Of a stretch of DNA of 64,000 nucleotides, positions 23,560 to 34,097 are shown piece after piece. The notes under the pieces are model-generated. The model had not been told where the DNA came from and searched no databases. It worked only from the letters and a program-made list of their open reading frames with translations. The number at the start of each line of letters is the position of its first letter. Position 1 is the stretch's first letter. The position numbers and the translations under genes are program-made. The stretch comes from Desmodus rotundus. Its lineage: Eukaryota; Chordata; Mammalia; Chiroptera; Phyllostomidae. The stretch spans positions 52,692,873 through 52,756,872 of the forward strand of contig NC_071399.1 in assembly GCF_022682495.2 (NCBI RefSeq), read 5' to 3'.

Positions 23560-24570
23560 CCAGCTACAAACTCCATTTCCTGGCCTCCCCTGCATGTGGC
23601 CATGTGACTAAGTCTAGGTTAACGGGACGTGAGAAGAAGTGATAGGTACAATTTAAGTATCATCCTCTTATAGACACTTGACCTGGGTTTACACTGTCTC
23701 TTTCCCACCTTCTGCTGGCTGGCGATGGTGATGACTTGAGTAACCTTAGAAGCTGCCCAGAAACACTACACTGCCCAGGTATGATAGACAATATCTGTAT
23801 CCCCCCCAAATTCGTATGTTGAAGCCCGAGCTCCAAAGTGATGATAAGGTCATAAAGGCAGAGCCCTCATGAATGGAATTAGTGCCCTTATAAAAGAGAC
23901 CCCAGAGAGCTCCCTCACCCCTCTACCATGTGAGGACACAGAGAGAAGATGGCCATCTATGAACCAGGGACAGTGCCCTCACCAGACAGTGAATCAGCCG
24001 GGGCCTTGCTTGATCTTGGACCTCTAGCTTCCAGAACTAGAAGAAATAAATGTTTGTTGTTTACAAGCCACCCAGTCTGTTTTGTAAGAGTAGCCTGAAC
24101 AGACAAGTCACGAGGCTTTTTACAGAAGTAACAGATGTCACTGTAGTCTAGGCCTTTACACATGGGCCAACGTGCTCCATGTTTTCTTTCACTGCTTTCT
24201 GTCTGGAACCCAGAAATGGTGACATAGCTTTGACCATAAAAGCAAGGACGATCCCCTGGAGATACAGTAAGGAAACACTATGGAGGGAACCAGGGTTCCT
24301 GAATGGCCCTGAGCAACAGAGATACCCACTTACCTCAGAAGCTTTCCTGGAGCCTGATGTTAAGACAGAGACTTTTTTTGTCCTCTGAGTCTCTAAACTT
24401 AGGGGATTCTTAGTTATTACAACTTGGCAACAATGTTCAAGCTAGATTAAAACCACCCCACCAGATCTGGACCACATGCCTCTGAACTGTTTCTGGTGAA
24501 AGAGAAATGAGCTTTTACATTATTTGAACCACTATATTTTGGGTTTTGTCACAGCAGGTTAGTCAACACA
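23560..24570 (+). mobile_element. Old LTR-like repeat split by a younger MaLR LTR
   Basis: The left part (TCCATTTCCTGGCCTCCCCT, GTGGCCATGTGACTAAG) and the right part (GAAATGAGCTTTTACATTAT, CCACTATATTTTGGGTTTTG, TCACAGCAGGTTAGTCAACA) together look like one old mammalian LTR. They are separated by the MST-like LTR at 23775-24105. Confidence 0.5.
23775..24105 (+). mobile_element. MST-type LTR (ERVL-MaLR)
   Basis: CCCCCCCAAATTCGTATGTT, GAGCCCTCATGAATGGAATT, AGTGCCCTTATAAAAGAGAC (TATA region), CCATGTGAGGACACAGAG, CCATCTATGAACCAGG, AGAAATAAATGTTTGTTGTT and GCCACCCAGTCTGTTTTG are the MSTA/MSTB landmarks in order. Confidence 0.9.
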
Positions 24571-25159
24571 TACTATGTTCCTACCATCTAGTCTGTAAGT
24601 AGTCCGTACACATGTGTTGCCACTGTTCAAGGTCTGACAGGTCCGTGGTATTTGTGCAGATGGAAAAATATTCACGGAGCTGTTGGGATGTCTGGCATGC
24701 CTTTATTCGTGGGTGGGTGAGCCACGCATGTTGCAAGTTGTGTGTTTATCTGCATGTCTCATGTCGTGGCCCTTGCTCCCCATCGTGGCACCCATCGTGG
24801 CAGCTGTCCCCTTGTGTGTCTCTCATCATCATCACCCCCAGCAGGGAGTCCCTACCTGTTTAAGTACTAGAGGGGAACAAAGCCGGAAAGATGCCAGAAC
24901 ATTACATAACATAACATAATTCTGCACATGTGAGCCCACTTCATGTTATGGGAACGGTTTCTCAGACCCAGTCTCAAGGCTATGAGAACACTAGTTATCA
25001 GGCCCCTCCAAGGCTATGGGAACACTGCTCCTCTTAGCTACCTAGACACCTGGGCGAGGAAGCCAGACTGCCTCCACTTCCCCTACAACACACGAATCCA
25101 GGAATAGATGAAAGAATCTATCCAACATCCATTTCCCTTTTCCTCCATTGCAACAGAAC
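24571..25159. other. Intronic sequence, unassigned
   Basis: Moderately GC-rich. It carries a repeated AAGGCTATG(A/G)GAACACT phrase (24977 and 25010) and an ACATA run near 24905. No gene or named repeat. Confidence 0.4.
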
Positions 25160-25620
25160 CCTGATCTGGTTTATACACTCCTCTGAAAGTCATGTGCTTA
25201 GGGGAGGCTTGCTGACTCTATTCCTAGTTCTAGCAAGTACACAATAATTAGTTTAATAAATTGCTATGAGGATTCCTTCCCCCTTGCCATCAGTAATTAG
25301 TTCAGAGGTTGGACATGACCCGATTCCTGCCAATGAGAAGTGAAGGTCTCCTGGGGAGGTGGTGGGTAAGCTGCTTTTGGTATCCAAAAGAAAGAGCCCA
25401 CTTTCTGTCTGCTTTCTGTGACACCTTGAATTGATTCGGGCACTTTGCTAGGGACACAGCTAACACAGTGATGAGGGCAAAGCCAAGAGAATCAGAGAGA
25501 GAAGTCAGTCAGAGCGTGCCCCTCCTCTAGGTGCTTAAGCCAGTATGACTTACGGCCTTTTGGTTACCTGCAGCTGATAAAATATAAGAGTCCCCATAGA
25601 GTATACATAATAAATAGACC
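25160..25620 (+). mobile_element. Old MLT1-like LTR remnant
   Basis: GCCAATGAGAAGTGAAGGTC, TCTGTCTGCTTTCTGTGACA, GCTTAAGCCAGTATGACTTA and GGTTACCTGCAGCTGATAAA resemble a mammalian MaLR/ERVL LTR reading toward the plus strand. Confidence 0.45.
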
Positions 25621-27629
25621 AATGCTGGAAATGAAACAAATAATACACTACCCCATCCCAATCACAAAATGAGGGAAACATACTTAATTGCTGTCACCCT
25701 TGGAGCATCAAAGGGCACCTGGAACCACCACAAGCAGAAGAAAGCTCAGCTGTGTTAAACAGCATTCATTTGCTTTTACTTCAAAATGGCAATCCACAAA
25801 ACTCTAAGGCTTAATACTACATAAACCCCAAACCCTAAATAAAATACAACACTCTCCTCCTCAGGTGGACAGTAGAGGACTCCCAGGAACAGAAGCAAAA
25901 CCTCATCTGCCTGAGCCACTTGGTTCCTGTGCTTTCTCTTCAACCCCGGCACACTGAGGTGATCTTTTCGCTTACTTCTTACTAATTCTCAACCCAATCT
26001 TTTAAAAGCTTTTCGAAACATTCTTGTCAAACTCCAAATCAGTCTAGTCATTTCCCCCCCCAAAATAAAGCTCCACTGAGTACAAACAGCAGAAACAGTA
26101 ATTTCTCCAAATCCATTCAAACCCTAATCATTCCTTGTCATGGATGAAATGTTCCAAAGCTTTTCCAGTCATTCATAAAAATTAAAAGACCTTTTTGGTC
26201 ACAAAACAACTTTGTATCAGGAGGTAAAATGTCCAGCCCAAACTCCAAACTTTATTCAAAGTTCAAGTTTCTCCCCTCCTCAAGCCGGGGCTGCTCTAGG
26301 TACCACAGGCATCTTCTCCTGAATCTGTCAGCTCTTCCCTTCAAATCACTACCCAGAGTGTCTGACTCCTCAAGTGCAGCCTCTTCATGGGTTCTGCAGA
26401 GATTTTTCCCTCCGGAAACATCCTGCTGTGGCTCCCAGGGCTCACAAAGAGCCTCTCCTCCAGATGATCTCTTAGAATGTCCCTGCCCTCCAGCCTCTGC
26501 ATTTAATGGGCACACCCGCAGCCTCTACTGCAGAGGCCACGCTGCCACTGGCAGGAAAGGCTCTTGGGCAGGGACACTCATTAAAAGACCCTCTCCTGGT
26601 CTTCCTGGTCCAAAGAAAATAGTCCCCACTGCCTATTATTAGTGAAAACACAGCTGGCTCCCAGGGTGGCCACATCTTGTTGTTCTGCAGCCAGACAGGT
26701 GGGTATAGCTCCAACATTTGACCTCTAAACTTTTCCAGTCCAGTTTCAATGTCCCCCACAGCCTCCAGAAGATACAGATCAAGAGAACCAAGCAGTCTCT
26801 TTCCAACCCCCTCACTCAGCTTGAGGTGAAATGGAAGCACCCCTTTCCTTCCTGCCCTCCCAGCCCATCTTGGCTGCTTCAACCTAAGTTACACCTTCAA
26901 GGTGGTGGGCTAGGGGGAGCAACCTTGCTTAGGAATGTGGATGTCATTGCCACCTATTGTTTTGTTTGCAACCTTTTGGGGCCTCAGCCAAAACTGAAGT
27001 AGAACAAAACCCATGTCAACATCCTGTTTTGCTTGTTTGTCCCAGTATCCAGTAATCTACCTCTTCCTACTCACTCTTCCTCCGATGTCTAGGACAGACT
27101 CAGTCCTTCTGTTTTCACAAACTTTTTTTACACATACTTTTTTTTTAACTTAGCCATTGTGTTTTTTCCCTATGTCTCTCCCTCTTGAAACTATAGCAAA
27201 CCTCTAAAATTCCCTAAGCTCGTCACCTCTATTTCTTCAGCAATCATTTCCTCTGACCATGTGCAAATATATTTGTCCTCCAGAAATCCCTGAAACAAAA
27301 CTCTCAAGTCACCTGTGACCTTTTAGACCGGTGTTGTCCAACAGAGTTTTCTGCAGTGATGTAAATGTTCTATATCTGCACTGTCTAATAGAGTGGGCAC
27401 CAACCGCACGTGGCTGTTGAGCACTTGAATTCCCAATTCTTGATTCACTGTATCACTATCTTTTGGTGCTGCCAGGTGTTCTTCCAGGAACTTTTCTTTA
27501 TCCATTAGTTCTACAAGGCGATTTTTAAAACATGTGTAGAATTTAAAACAATGGGCTGAAAAAAGAGGCCAGTCTAGGCTGGGAAAATAACATGAATATA
27601 CCCTTATGCAGGGATTAATTGATCAGTAA
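25621..27629. other. Unassigned region with a GC-rich ORF-bearing block
   Basis: The block at about 26220-26900 is GC-rich, with a 137-codon plus-strand ORF and a 136-codon minus-strand ORF overlapping. AATAAA occurs on the minus strand at 26251-26256. The layout could be a minus-strand LTR with a polyadenylation site, but I cannot name it. No splice-bounded exon with known homology was seen. Confidence 0.35.
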
Positions 27630-27986
27630 ATTATGTCTTAAAAAATGTACATACATTAATTTAAAAGTACTTAATTGCTCAAAAGTTTTAACCATCATCT
27701 GAGCCTTCAGTAAGCTGTAAACTTTTTGCTGGTAGAGGTTCTTGACTAGATATTGATGGCTACTAACTGATCAGGGAGGTGGTTTCTGAAGGATGTATTG
27801 GCTGTGGCAATTTCTTAAAATAAGACAATGAAATTTGCTCAATCGACTGACTCTTCCTTTCATGAACAATTTCTCTGTGGCATGCAATGCTGTTTGATAA
27901 CATTTTACCCACAGAACTTCTTTCACAATTGGAGTCAATGCTCTCAAACCTGCTGCTTCTTTATCAAATAAGATTATATAATATTC
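27630..27986 (-). mobile_element. Tigger1 DNA transposon, part 1
   Basis: Plus-strand text follows the reverse strand of Tigger1: ATCTGAGCCTTCAGTAAGCT, GGTGGTTTCTGAAGGATGTA, GGCTGTGGCAATTTCTTAAA, CTGACTCTTCCTTTCATGAA. It stops at 27986, where an old HAL1 has inserted. The outermost terminal inverted repeat at this end was not identified. Confidence 0.9.
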
Positions 27987-29448
27987 CGTCTTATTTGGGA
28001 CTCTCTGCACTTCCTGGACCTATGTGTCTTTTCCACTCACCAGATTAGGGAAGTTTTCAGTCATTATTTCTTCAAATAGGTTCTCGATCCCTTGCTCACT
28101 CTCTTCTCCTCCTGGTATCCCCATGATGCAGGTGTTGTTACGCTTCATGTTGTCCCAAAGGTTCTTAAACTCTCATTTTTTAAAAAATTCCTTTTTCTGC
28201 TTATTTTTTTTCTACCTTGTCTTCCAAATCACTGCTTGATCCTCTACTTCACCTAACCTACTGTTTATTCTTTCCCATGTATTATTTATTTCAGATACTG
28301 CATTCTTTTTTTCTGACTGTCCTTTTTTTATGGTTTCTACTTCTTTCTTCATGCTGTTGAGCATTCTTATAATCTTTAAACTCTATACCTGATAAATTGC
28401 TTGCCTCCATTTCATTTAGTTCTTCTGGAGAGTTTTCTTGTTCTTTCATTTGGATCTGTTTCTTTGTCTTCCCATTTTGGCTACCTCTTTGTGTTTCTTC
28501 TATGTATTAGACAGATCTGCAAAGACTCTGGTGCACACTTATGTCAGACATTGCCTGTGACTGGCCCTGGGCAACATGTTTGGCGCTATCAGTGATCCAC
28601 AGCTTTTACTCCTCTGCTGGGCCTGGGTATATGCAGAAAGAACCAAGCTGCACACCAAGGCCAGCTTTTACCAGCACAAGGCCTGGGTAAGAGTCAGTGA
28701 AGGTCTCAAAGCTCCCAGAGATCTACCTTTGCCTTCAGGCTTTCTGTTAAGCTGAATCAGTTATAGTGGCTCTAGCTATAGTGGCAGTAGCCTGCTTAAG
28801 CTCCACAGGATGGGGCAAGAGGAATTCCTGCTAGTGAGACTATTGCTTCCACCTAGGCAGGGAAGGGAGTGCTCTGCCTGAGAAGGATGGCTTTGGCATG
28901 GGGAATGACTCAGCACAGGGATCCTGGTGGCTGACCCTTCAGCTCTATCCTCAGAGCCATTAACCCCAGACTCTCCTCACGTGGCTCTAGTTGGGTCTGC
29001 TCTCCCACCCCCAGAGACCAGGGTAAGTGGCTGAAAATGAAATTTTGTGTGTTGACCCTTTAAGAGGCTCTCTGCGTCTCCAGCCATCTCTCCCTGGTGG
29101 ACAGAAACCCCGTTGCTTTTCACAGCCGGATGTTATTTGGGTTCCATTCCTGGTGCTCCAGGCTGGGGACCCCCACTCTACACTTCTGAGGGAGAAACCC
29201 CTGGCTGCTGAAACATCCCTCCAGAACTTCAGGTGCCAGCATGGAAGCCCAGCTAGCCCTTTCATGCCTCCACACTCCCTACCAGTCTCCATGCAGTGAA
29301 GTGGTTTCTTCTGTAAGTCCTTGGTTATTAGGCTTCTCTCCAGCTTGTGTTCAGTTGGTTATTCAGGATGACTTACTTGTAATTCCAGCTTGGTCCTGGG
29401 AGGTTAGTGTAGCTTCCCCCTACTCTGCTGCCATCTTGAATACCCTTC
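27987..29448 (-). mobile_element. Old HAL1/L1 inserted in Tigger1
   Basis: On the minus strand it begins near 29440 with ATTCAAGATGGCAGCAGAGT, followed by a leader and a decayed ORF1 (the reverse complement of GAAGTTTTCAGTCATTATTT and TCCTGGTATCCCCATGATG is the ...GIPGGEE...NLFEE... region). It ends near 27990. The flanking Tigger1 is duplicated as T(A/G)TAATATTC-containing sites (27975-27986 and 29449-29460), so this is a nested insertion. ORF2 sequence is absent. Confidence 0.75.
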
Positions 29449-31131
29449 TATGTAATATTCTAAATTCTTTGTTGTCTTTTCAACAATCTTCACAGCATCT
29501 TCATCAGGAGTATATTCCATCTCAAAAAGCTAACAGAAAAAGCAACTCTTCATCTGTGAAGTTTTATCATGACATTGAAGCAAATCAATCACAGCTGCAG
29601 GCTCCAATTATAATTTTAGTTCTCTTGCTATATCCATCACATCTGCAGTTACTACTACCACTGAAGTCTTAAGCCCCTCAAAGTCTTCCATGAGGACTGG
29701 AATCAACTTCCTCTAGAAACGTCTGTTAATGTTGACATTTAGACCTCTTCCCATGGATCACAAATGTTTTTAATAGCATCTAAAACAGTGAATCCTTTCC
29801 AGAAGGTTTTCAATTTACTTTGCCAAGATCAATCAAAGGAATCACTATCCATGGCAGTCATAGCCTTACAAAATGTATTTCTGAAATAAGACTTGAAAGT
29901 CAAAATTGCTCCTTCATCCATGGCCTGCAGAGTGAATGATGTGTTAGCAGGCACAAAAACGAGGTTAAACTTGCACATCTTCTCCATCTATCAGAGCTCT
30001 TGGATGACCAGGTGCATTGACAACAAGCAGTAACATATTAAAAGGAATATTTTTTCTTAGCAACAGGTCTCAACAGTGGGCTTAAAATACTCAGTAAACT
30101 ACATTATAAACAGATGTGCTGTCATCCAGGCTTTGCTGTTCCATTTATAGAGCACAGGCAGAATAGAATTGGCATAATTCTTACGGGGCCTAGGATTTTC
30201 AGAATGGTAAATGATTACTGGCTTCAAGTTCAAGTCATTAGCTGCATTAATTCCTAACACAAGAGTCAGCCTGTCCTTTAAGTTTGAAGCCAGGCACTGA
30301 CTTCTCCCTTTTTGCTATGGAAGTCCTAGATGGCATCTTCTTCCAATACAGGGCTGTTTCATCCCACTGAAAATCTGTTGTTTAGAGCAGCCATCTTCAT
30401 TAATTATCTTATCTAGGTCTTCTGGATAATTTGCTACAGTTTCTACATCAGTACTTCCTGCTTTACCTTAAACTTTTATGTTATAGAGATGCCTTCTTTC
30501 CTCAAACTTCAGAAGTCAACCTCTGCTAGCTTCTAACTTTTCTTTTGTAGCTATTTCATCCCTCTCAGCCTTCTTAGAGAACTTTTCCCTTTGCATTCAC
30601 AACTTGGCTAACTGGCGCCAAGAGGCCTAGCTTTTGGCCTATTTCAGTTTGCCTTTCTCCCTAAGGTGAATCGTTTCTAGCTTCTTATTTGAAATGAAAG
30701 ACATGCAATTCTTCCTTTCCCTTGGACACTTACAGACACTGTAGGGTTATTAATTGGCCTAATTTCAATACTGTTGTGTCTCAGGGAATATGGAGGACTG
30801 AGGAAAAGGAGAGACATGGGAGGAAAGGCTAGTCAGTGGAGCAATCAAAACACACACATCAATCAAGTTTACTGTCTTACACAGATATGGTTCATACCAT
30901 GGACTGCTGATCACAGATCACCATAACAAATATAATAATAATGAAAACATTTGAAATATGGTGAGAATTGCCAAAATGTGATACAGAAAGAGAAAGTGAA
31001 CAAAAACTTCTAGAAAAATCATGCCAACAGACTTGCTGAATAGGGTTGCCACAAGCCTTCAATTTATTTAAAAAAAAAATCAGTATCTGTGAAGCACAAT
31101 AAAGCAAAGTCCAATAAATGATGTATCCCCG
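29449..31131 (-). pseudogene. Tigger1 DNA transposon, part 2, with decayed transposase
   Basis: Continues the element from 27986. On the minus strand the order is: terminal inverted repeat (31131, GGGGATACATCATTTATTGG... with TTTGCTTTATTGTGCTTCAC), the N-terminal helix-turn-helix region of the pogo-type transposase (near 30650-30750), and the DDE catalytic region (about 29600-30400). Stops and indels are many; this is a fossil. The whole element, excluding the inserted HAL1, is about 2.0 kb, a little shorter than a full Tigger1. Confidence 0.9.
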
Positions 31132-31319
31132 TATTGCAAAGTCAATTAATATGAACAAAACTATTTTGAAATCTAGGCCTTTTTCCAAACACGAGCACAA
31201 GTTAATGCTTTAGTGGTATCTACTGTGTAAAACTTTGTACACAATGTATTTGTCTGTGCTTTTTCTCATTAGTGTTTTTGAAGTGTTTTAAAGCATATTA
31301 AAAAAATAAAATTCAGAAC

Positions 31320-31640
31320 AAATGCTTCCTAATCCCCCGCAGCACCTCTGTAGCCCCCAGGTTTCCGTGAAGCAGTGTGAAATTCATTCAATCACAGGTC
31401 CACAATCCCCATGTCCACCCTCCTGCTTTATTGTTTTCTCTTGCAGTTATCACCTTCGCACACAACCTACTTACACAATCTACTTATTTGCTACACTTAT
31501 GCTTTTTATATGATTCTATGAGATTTATATTTATACCTGATATTATATGTTCTGTTCACTGCTGCATTTAATTGCAAAACAGTTGCCTGGCACATAGCTG
31601 GCACTCAATAAATATTTGTTAAAGGATGAATAAAATATCT
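31320..31640 (+). repeat. L2 3' end
   Basis: Ends GCCTGGCACATAGCTGGCAC then TCAATAAATATTTGTTAAAG, the L2 terminus. Upstream pyrimidine-rich text fits L2. Confidence 0.8.
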
Positions 31641-31649
31641 TTCAAGACT

Positions 31650-31895
31650 TCACCCTTGCTTTTAGTGCTGCCTCCACACCTTCAACTCCAAAACACCAAA
31701 CTATGCCCAAGTACTCGCTACTGTTTCAGGCCTTCTAAGATCCTATGCACTACACTTTCCTAACACACCCCATGTTTTTCCTAAAATGTTCAATGTTCAC
31801 ATCTGCTGCACCCATGAAGGGGTCCAGACTTCTTGAGGGCCTTTATTCAGCCTCAACACTGCACACTTCCTGGCTCGTATTAAGTCCTTAAATAA
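31650..31895 (+). repeat. L2 3' region fragment
   Basis: GTCCAGACTTCTTGAGGGCC and GGCTCGTATTAAGTCCTTAA resemble the L2 3' part, diverged. Confidence 0.5.
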
Positions 31896-32099
31896 ACATG
31901 CTGAGATGCTATATAATTGAAGTGACAAACTGGAGACATATTGCAAAGGAAGAATCAACAAGATTTGATATTGTGAAATAGAGAGGGTAAATATGCAAGA
32001 CGGGGAATGGAAGAATTGGTTCTGCCACTAACAAAATGAGAGACAAGAGTGGGTTGCCCAGGCACTGAGACTCCAAGCAGAGACAGGAGAAGTATATCT

Positions 32100-32600
32100 A
32101 TCTATATAAAGAAATGAAAATGCAATAGAAGAGTTGGAAAGTAAAATTTAGAAGATCACCCAGAAAGCAGAGTGAAAAGACAAAAAGATGTAAAATGGGG
32201 GAGGTGAAGGGAAAATGAGATGATGAGTGGAGAAGGTCCAACATCCATATAAGAATGATTCCAAAAAAAAAGAAGTACAGACAAAACAGAAGGGAAGAGA
32301 TAATTCAAGCCAATTACCCAGAACTGAAATCTGAAAAAGTATACAGAAAGCCTACACAAGGGAAGAAAATAAACCTACACGAATATCACTGTGAAGTTTC
32401 AAATTACCATAGAAAACAGAATATCCTGCAAGCTTCCAAAGAAAAGGGGGGAAAGGTATAAAAAGCATCAAAGATCCAGATTATAAAGGATTTCTCATTT
32501 CTGGCAATTCAAAGGTAATAAAGCAATGCCTCCAATGTGCTGAAGGAAATGGTTTATAAACTATAATTCTGAACACAGCCAAAGCATAAAGCCTGTGTGA
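32100..32600 (+). mobile_element. Old HAL1/L1ME ORF1 fragment
   Basis: Text matches the end of an old ORF1: AAGTTTCAAATTACCATAGA, ATCCTGCAAGCTTCCAAAGA, AATGTGCTGAAGGAAATGG and TATAATTCTGAACACAGCC (the ...NFQPRILNP... region). Too decayed for a frame. Confidence 0.65.
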
Positions 32601-34082
32601 TTAAAAAAAACAGATGCATCTTCAAACATGGAAAACCACCTGTCCAGGACCCTCGACTCCTACGTGCTCTGACTCATCATCAGACCCTGAATAATCTTTG
32701 CCCATTCTCCTTTGTCACGTGGGTATTTCCATCCCACCTCGAGTGACACCTGCCTCTTGAAACAGTCCTTGGTCTGGTAACAGGAACATCTCTCCCAATA
32801 GGGCAGCAATTTTATTCTCATCTTTGTAAATCCCACTAAGCATAACAGAATGTGCAAAGCATTACATTATGGAATAGAAGTTACTAAAATTCATCAATGG
32901 GCTAGAATAGGCAAGACTTGAATGACTGTGAGGCTCTTACCACATAAATGGAATCTGAACTGAATGTGATGCTCTCAAAAACTACTTTGACCCCAAAATA
33001 ACAGATTTACACAAGTCAAAACAGAAATATTCATAAAATTAAAAAATTTTAAACTACCAAAAAATAACAAACAACATAGAAATGATACAATTTTTAAATA
33101 AACCAACACAAGTACACTGTTCTCTAAACTTAAAGAGATTTGGGCAAATCAAGCAATGTTTTTAAACCAGAATACCAACAATGCATAGTTACCTGTCAAT
33201 TCGTGAAATAAATCAGATCACAACCTTGATTAAATTGTGTTAATTATAACAATATTAAGCTAATGGTCATCCATAGGTATGAAAGGAAATACTGTTTTAT
33301 AGAAGTAGGATATATAAATACAAAAATATATTCACATGTAGATACTCATATATAAATTAGTAAAATTTTAAATTTATTTTAAGAAAAATAGAAAGGATAG
33401 GCTTCTTCAGCTTTTCTCTGGAGAGGAAAGAATACAGGAAAAAAAATGGAGGATATAAAAATTGACTAATCATCATTATCTAACAATTCGGATTAAATAG
33501 CTGGTAACACTCCAAAAACACAATTCTTAACTCCAACATTTAATTTGTTCTTCCTAATTGTATTATATACTAACTAAAAGTAGTCAACATTTATTGAGTA
33601 GCTGCTATATGTACGACAGTACTATAGCAATATCTTCCACAGTCAAAATAGAACAAAATTGTTGAGTAATAAGTAAAATATAGGACAGCCCACTTTTCCT
33701 TCTAAGTCCCCTTTCTATCATTGAATAATCTCCTGCTTCCCAACACTCCCTCCTGCTCCCTACTTTACCAAGTCCTTTGCCTATTTCTAGTCAGGAAACC
33801 AGATGACATACTTCACACTACCTATTTATTTTTTGCTACCTTTCTATGGGTTCTCTTTGAAATCACAATTCTACAAATCTGGAAGGAAATATGAGAGGTA
33901 TACAAATATATTTATTTTTAAATAAAATCTGTAAATAGTACACTACTGTATATTTGCTGCCTATCTTTATCCAACTGATAGTACTCAGTTCATTACACAG
34001 ATCTTGGTCTGTAAAAAACAGGAAGGAAAAATATAAACCCTTTATAAAGCAAGAAAATTTGAACAAAACATTATTACAATGA
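32601..34082. other. AT-rich intronic sequence
   Basis: No exon recognised. A MIR-like phrase (CATTTATTGAGTAGCTGCTA) at about 33588. Otherwise nothing I can name. Confidence 0.5.
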
Positions 34083-34097
34083 AATAATACCAGGACA
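34083..34097 (+). repeat. Left target-site duplication of HAL1 copy C
   Basis: AATAATACCAGGACA matches AATAATACCAGAACA at 36613-36627 with one mismatch. Confidence 0.85.
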
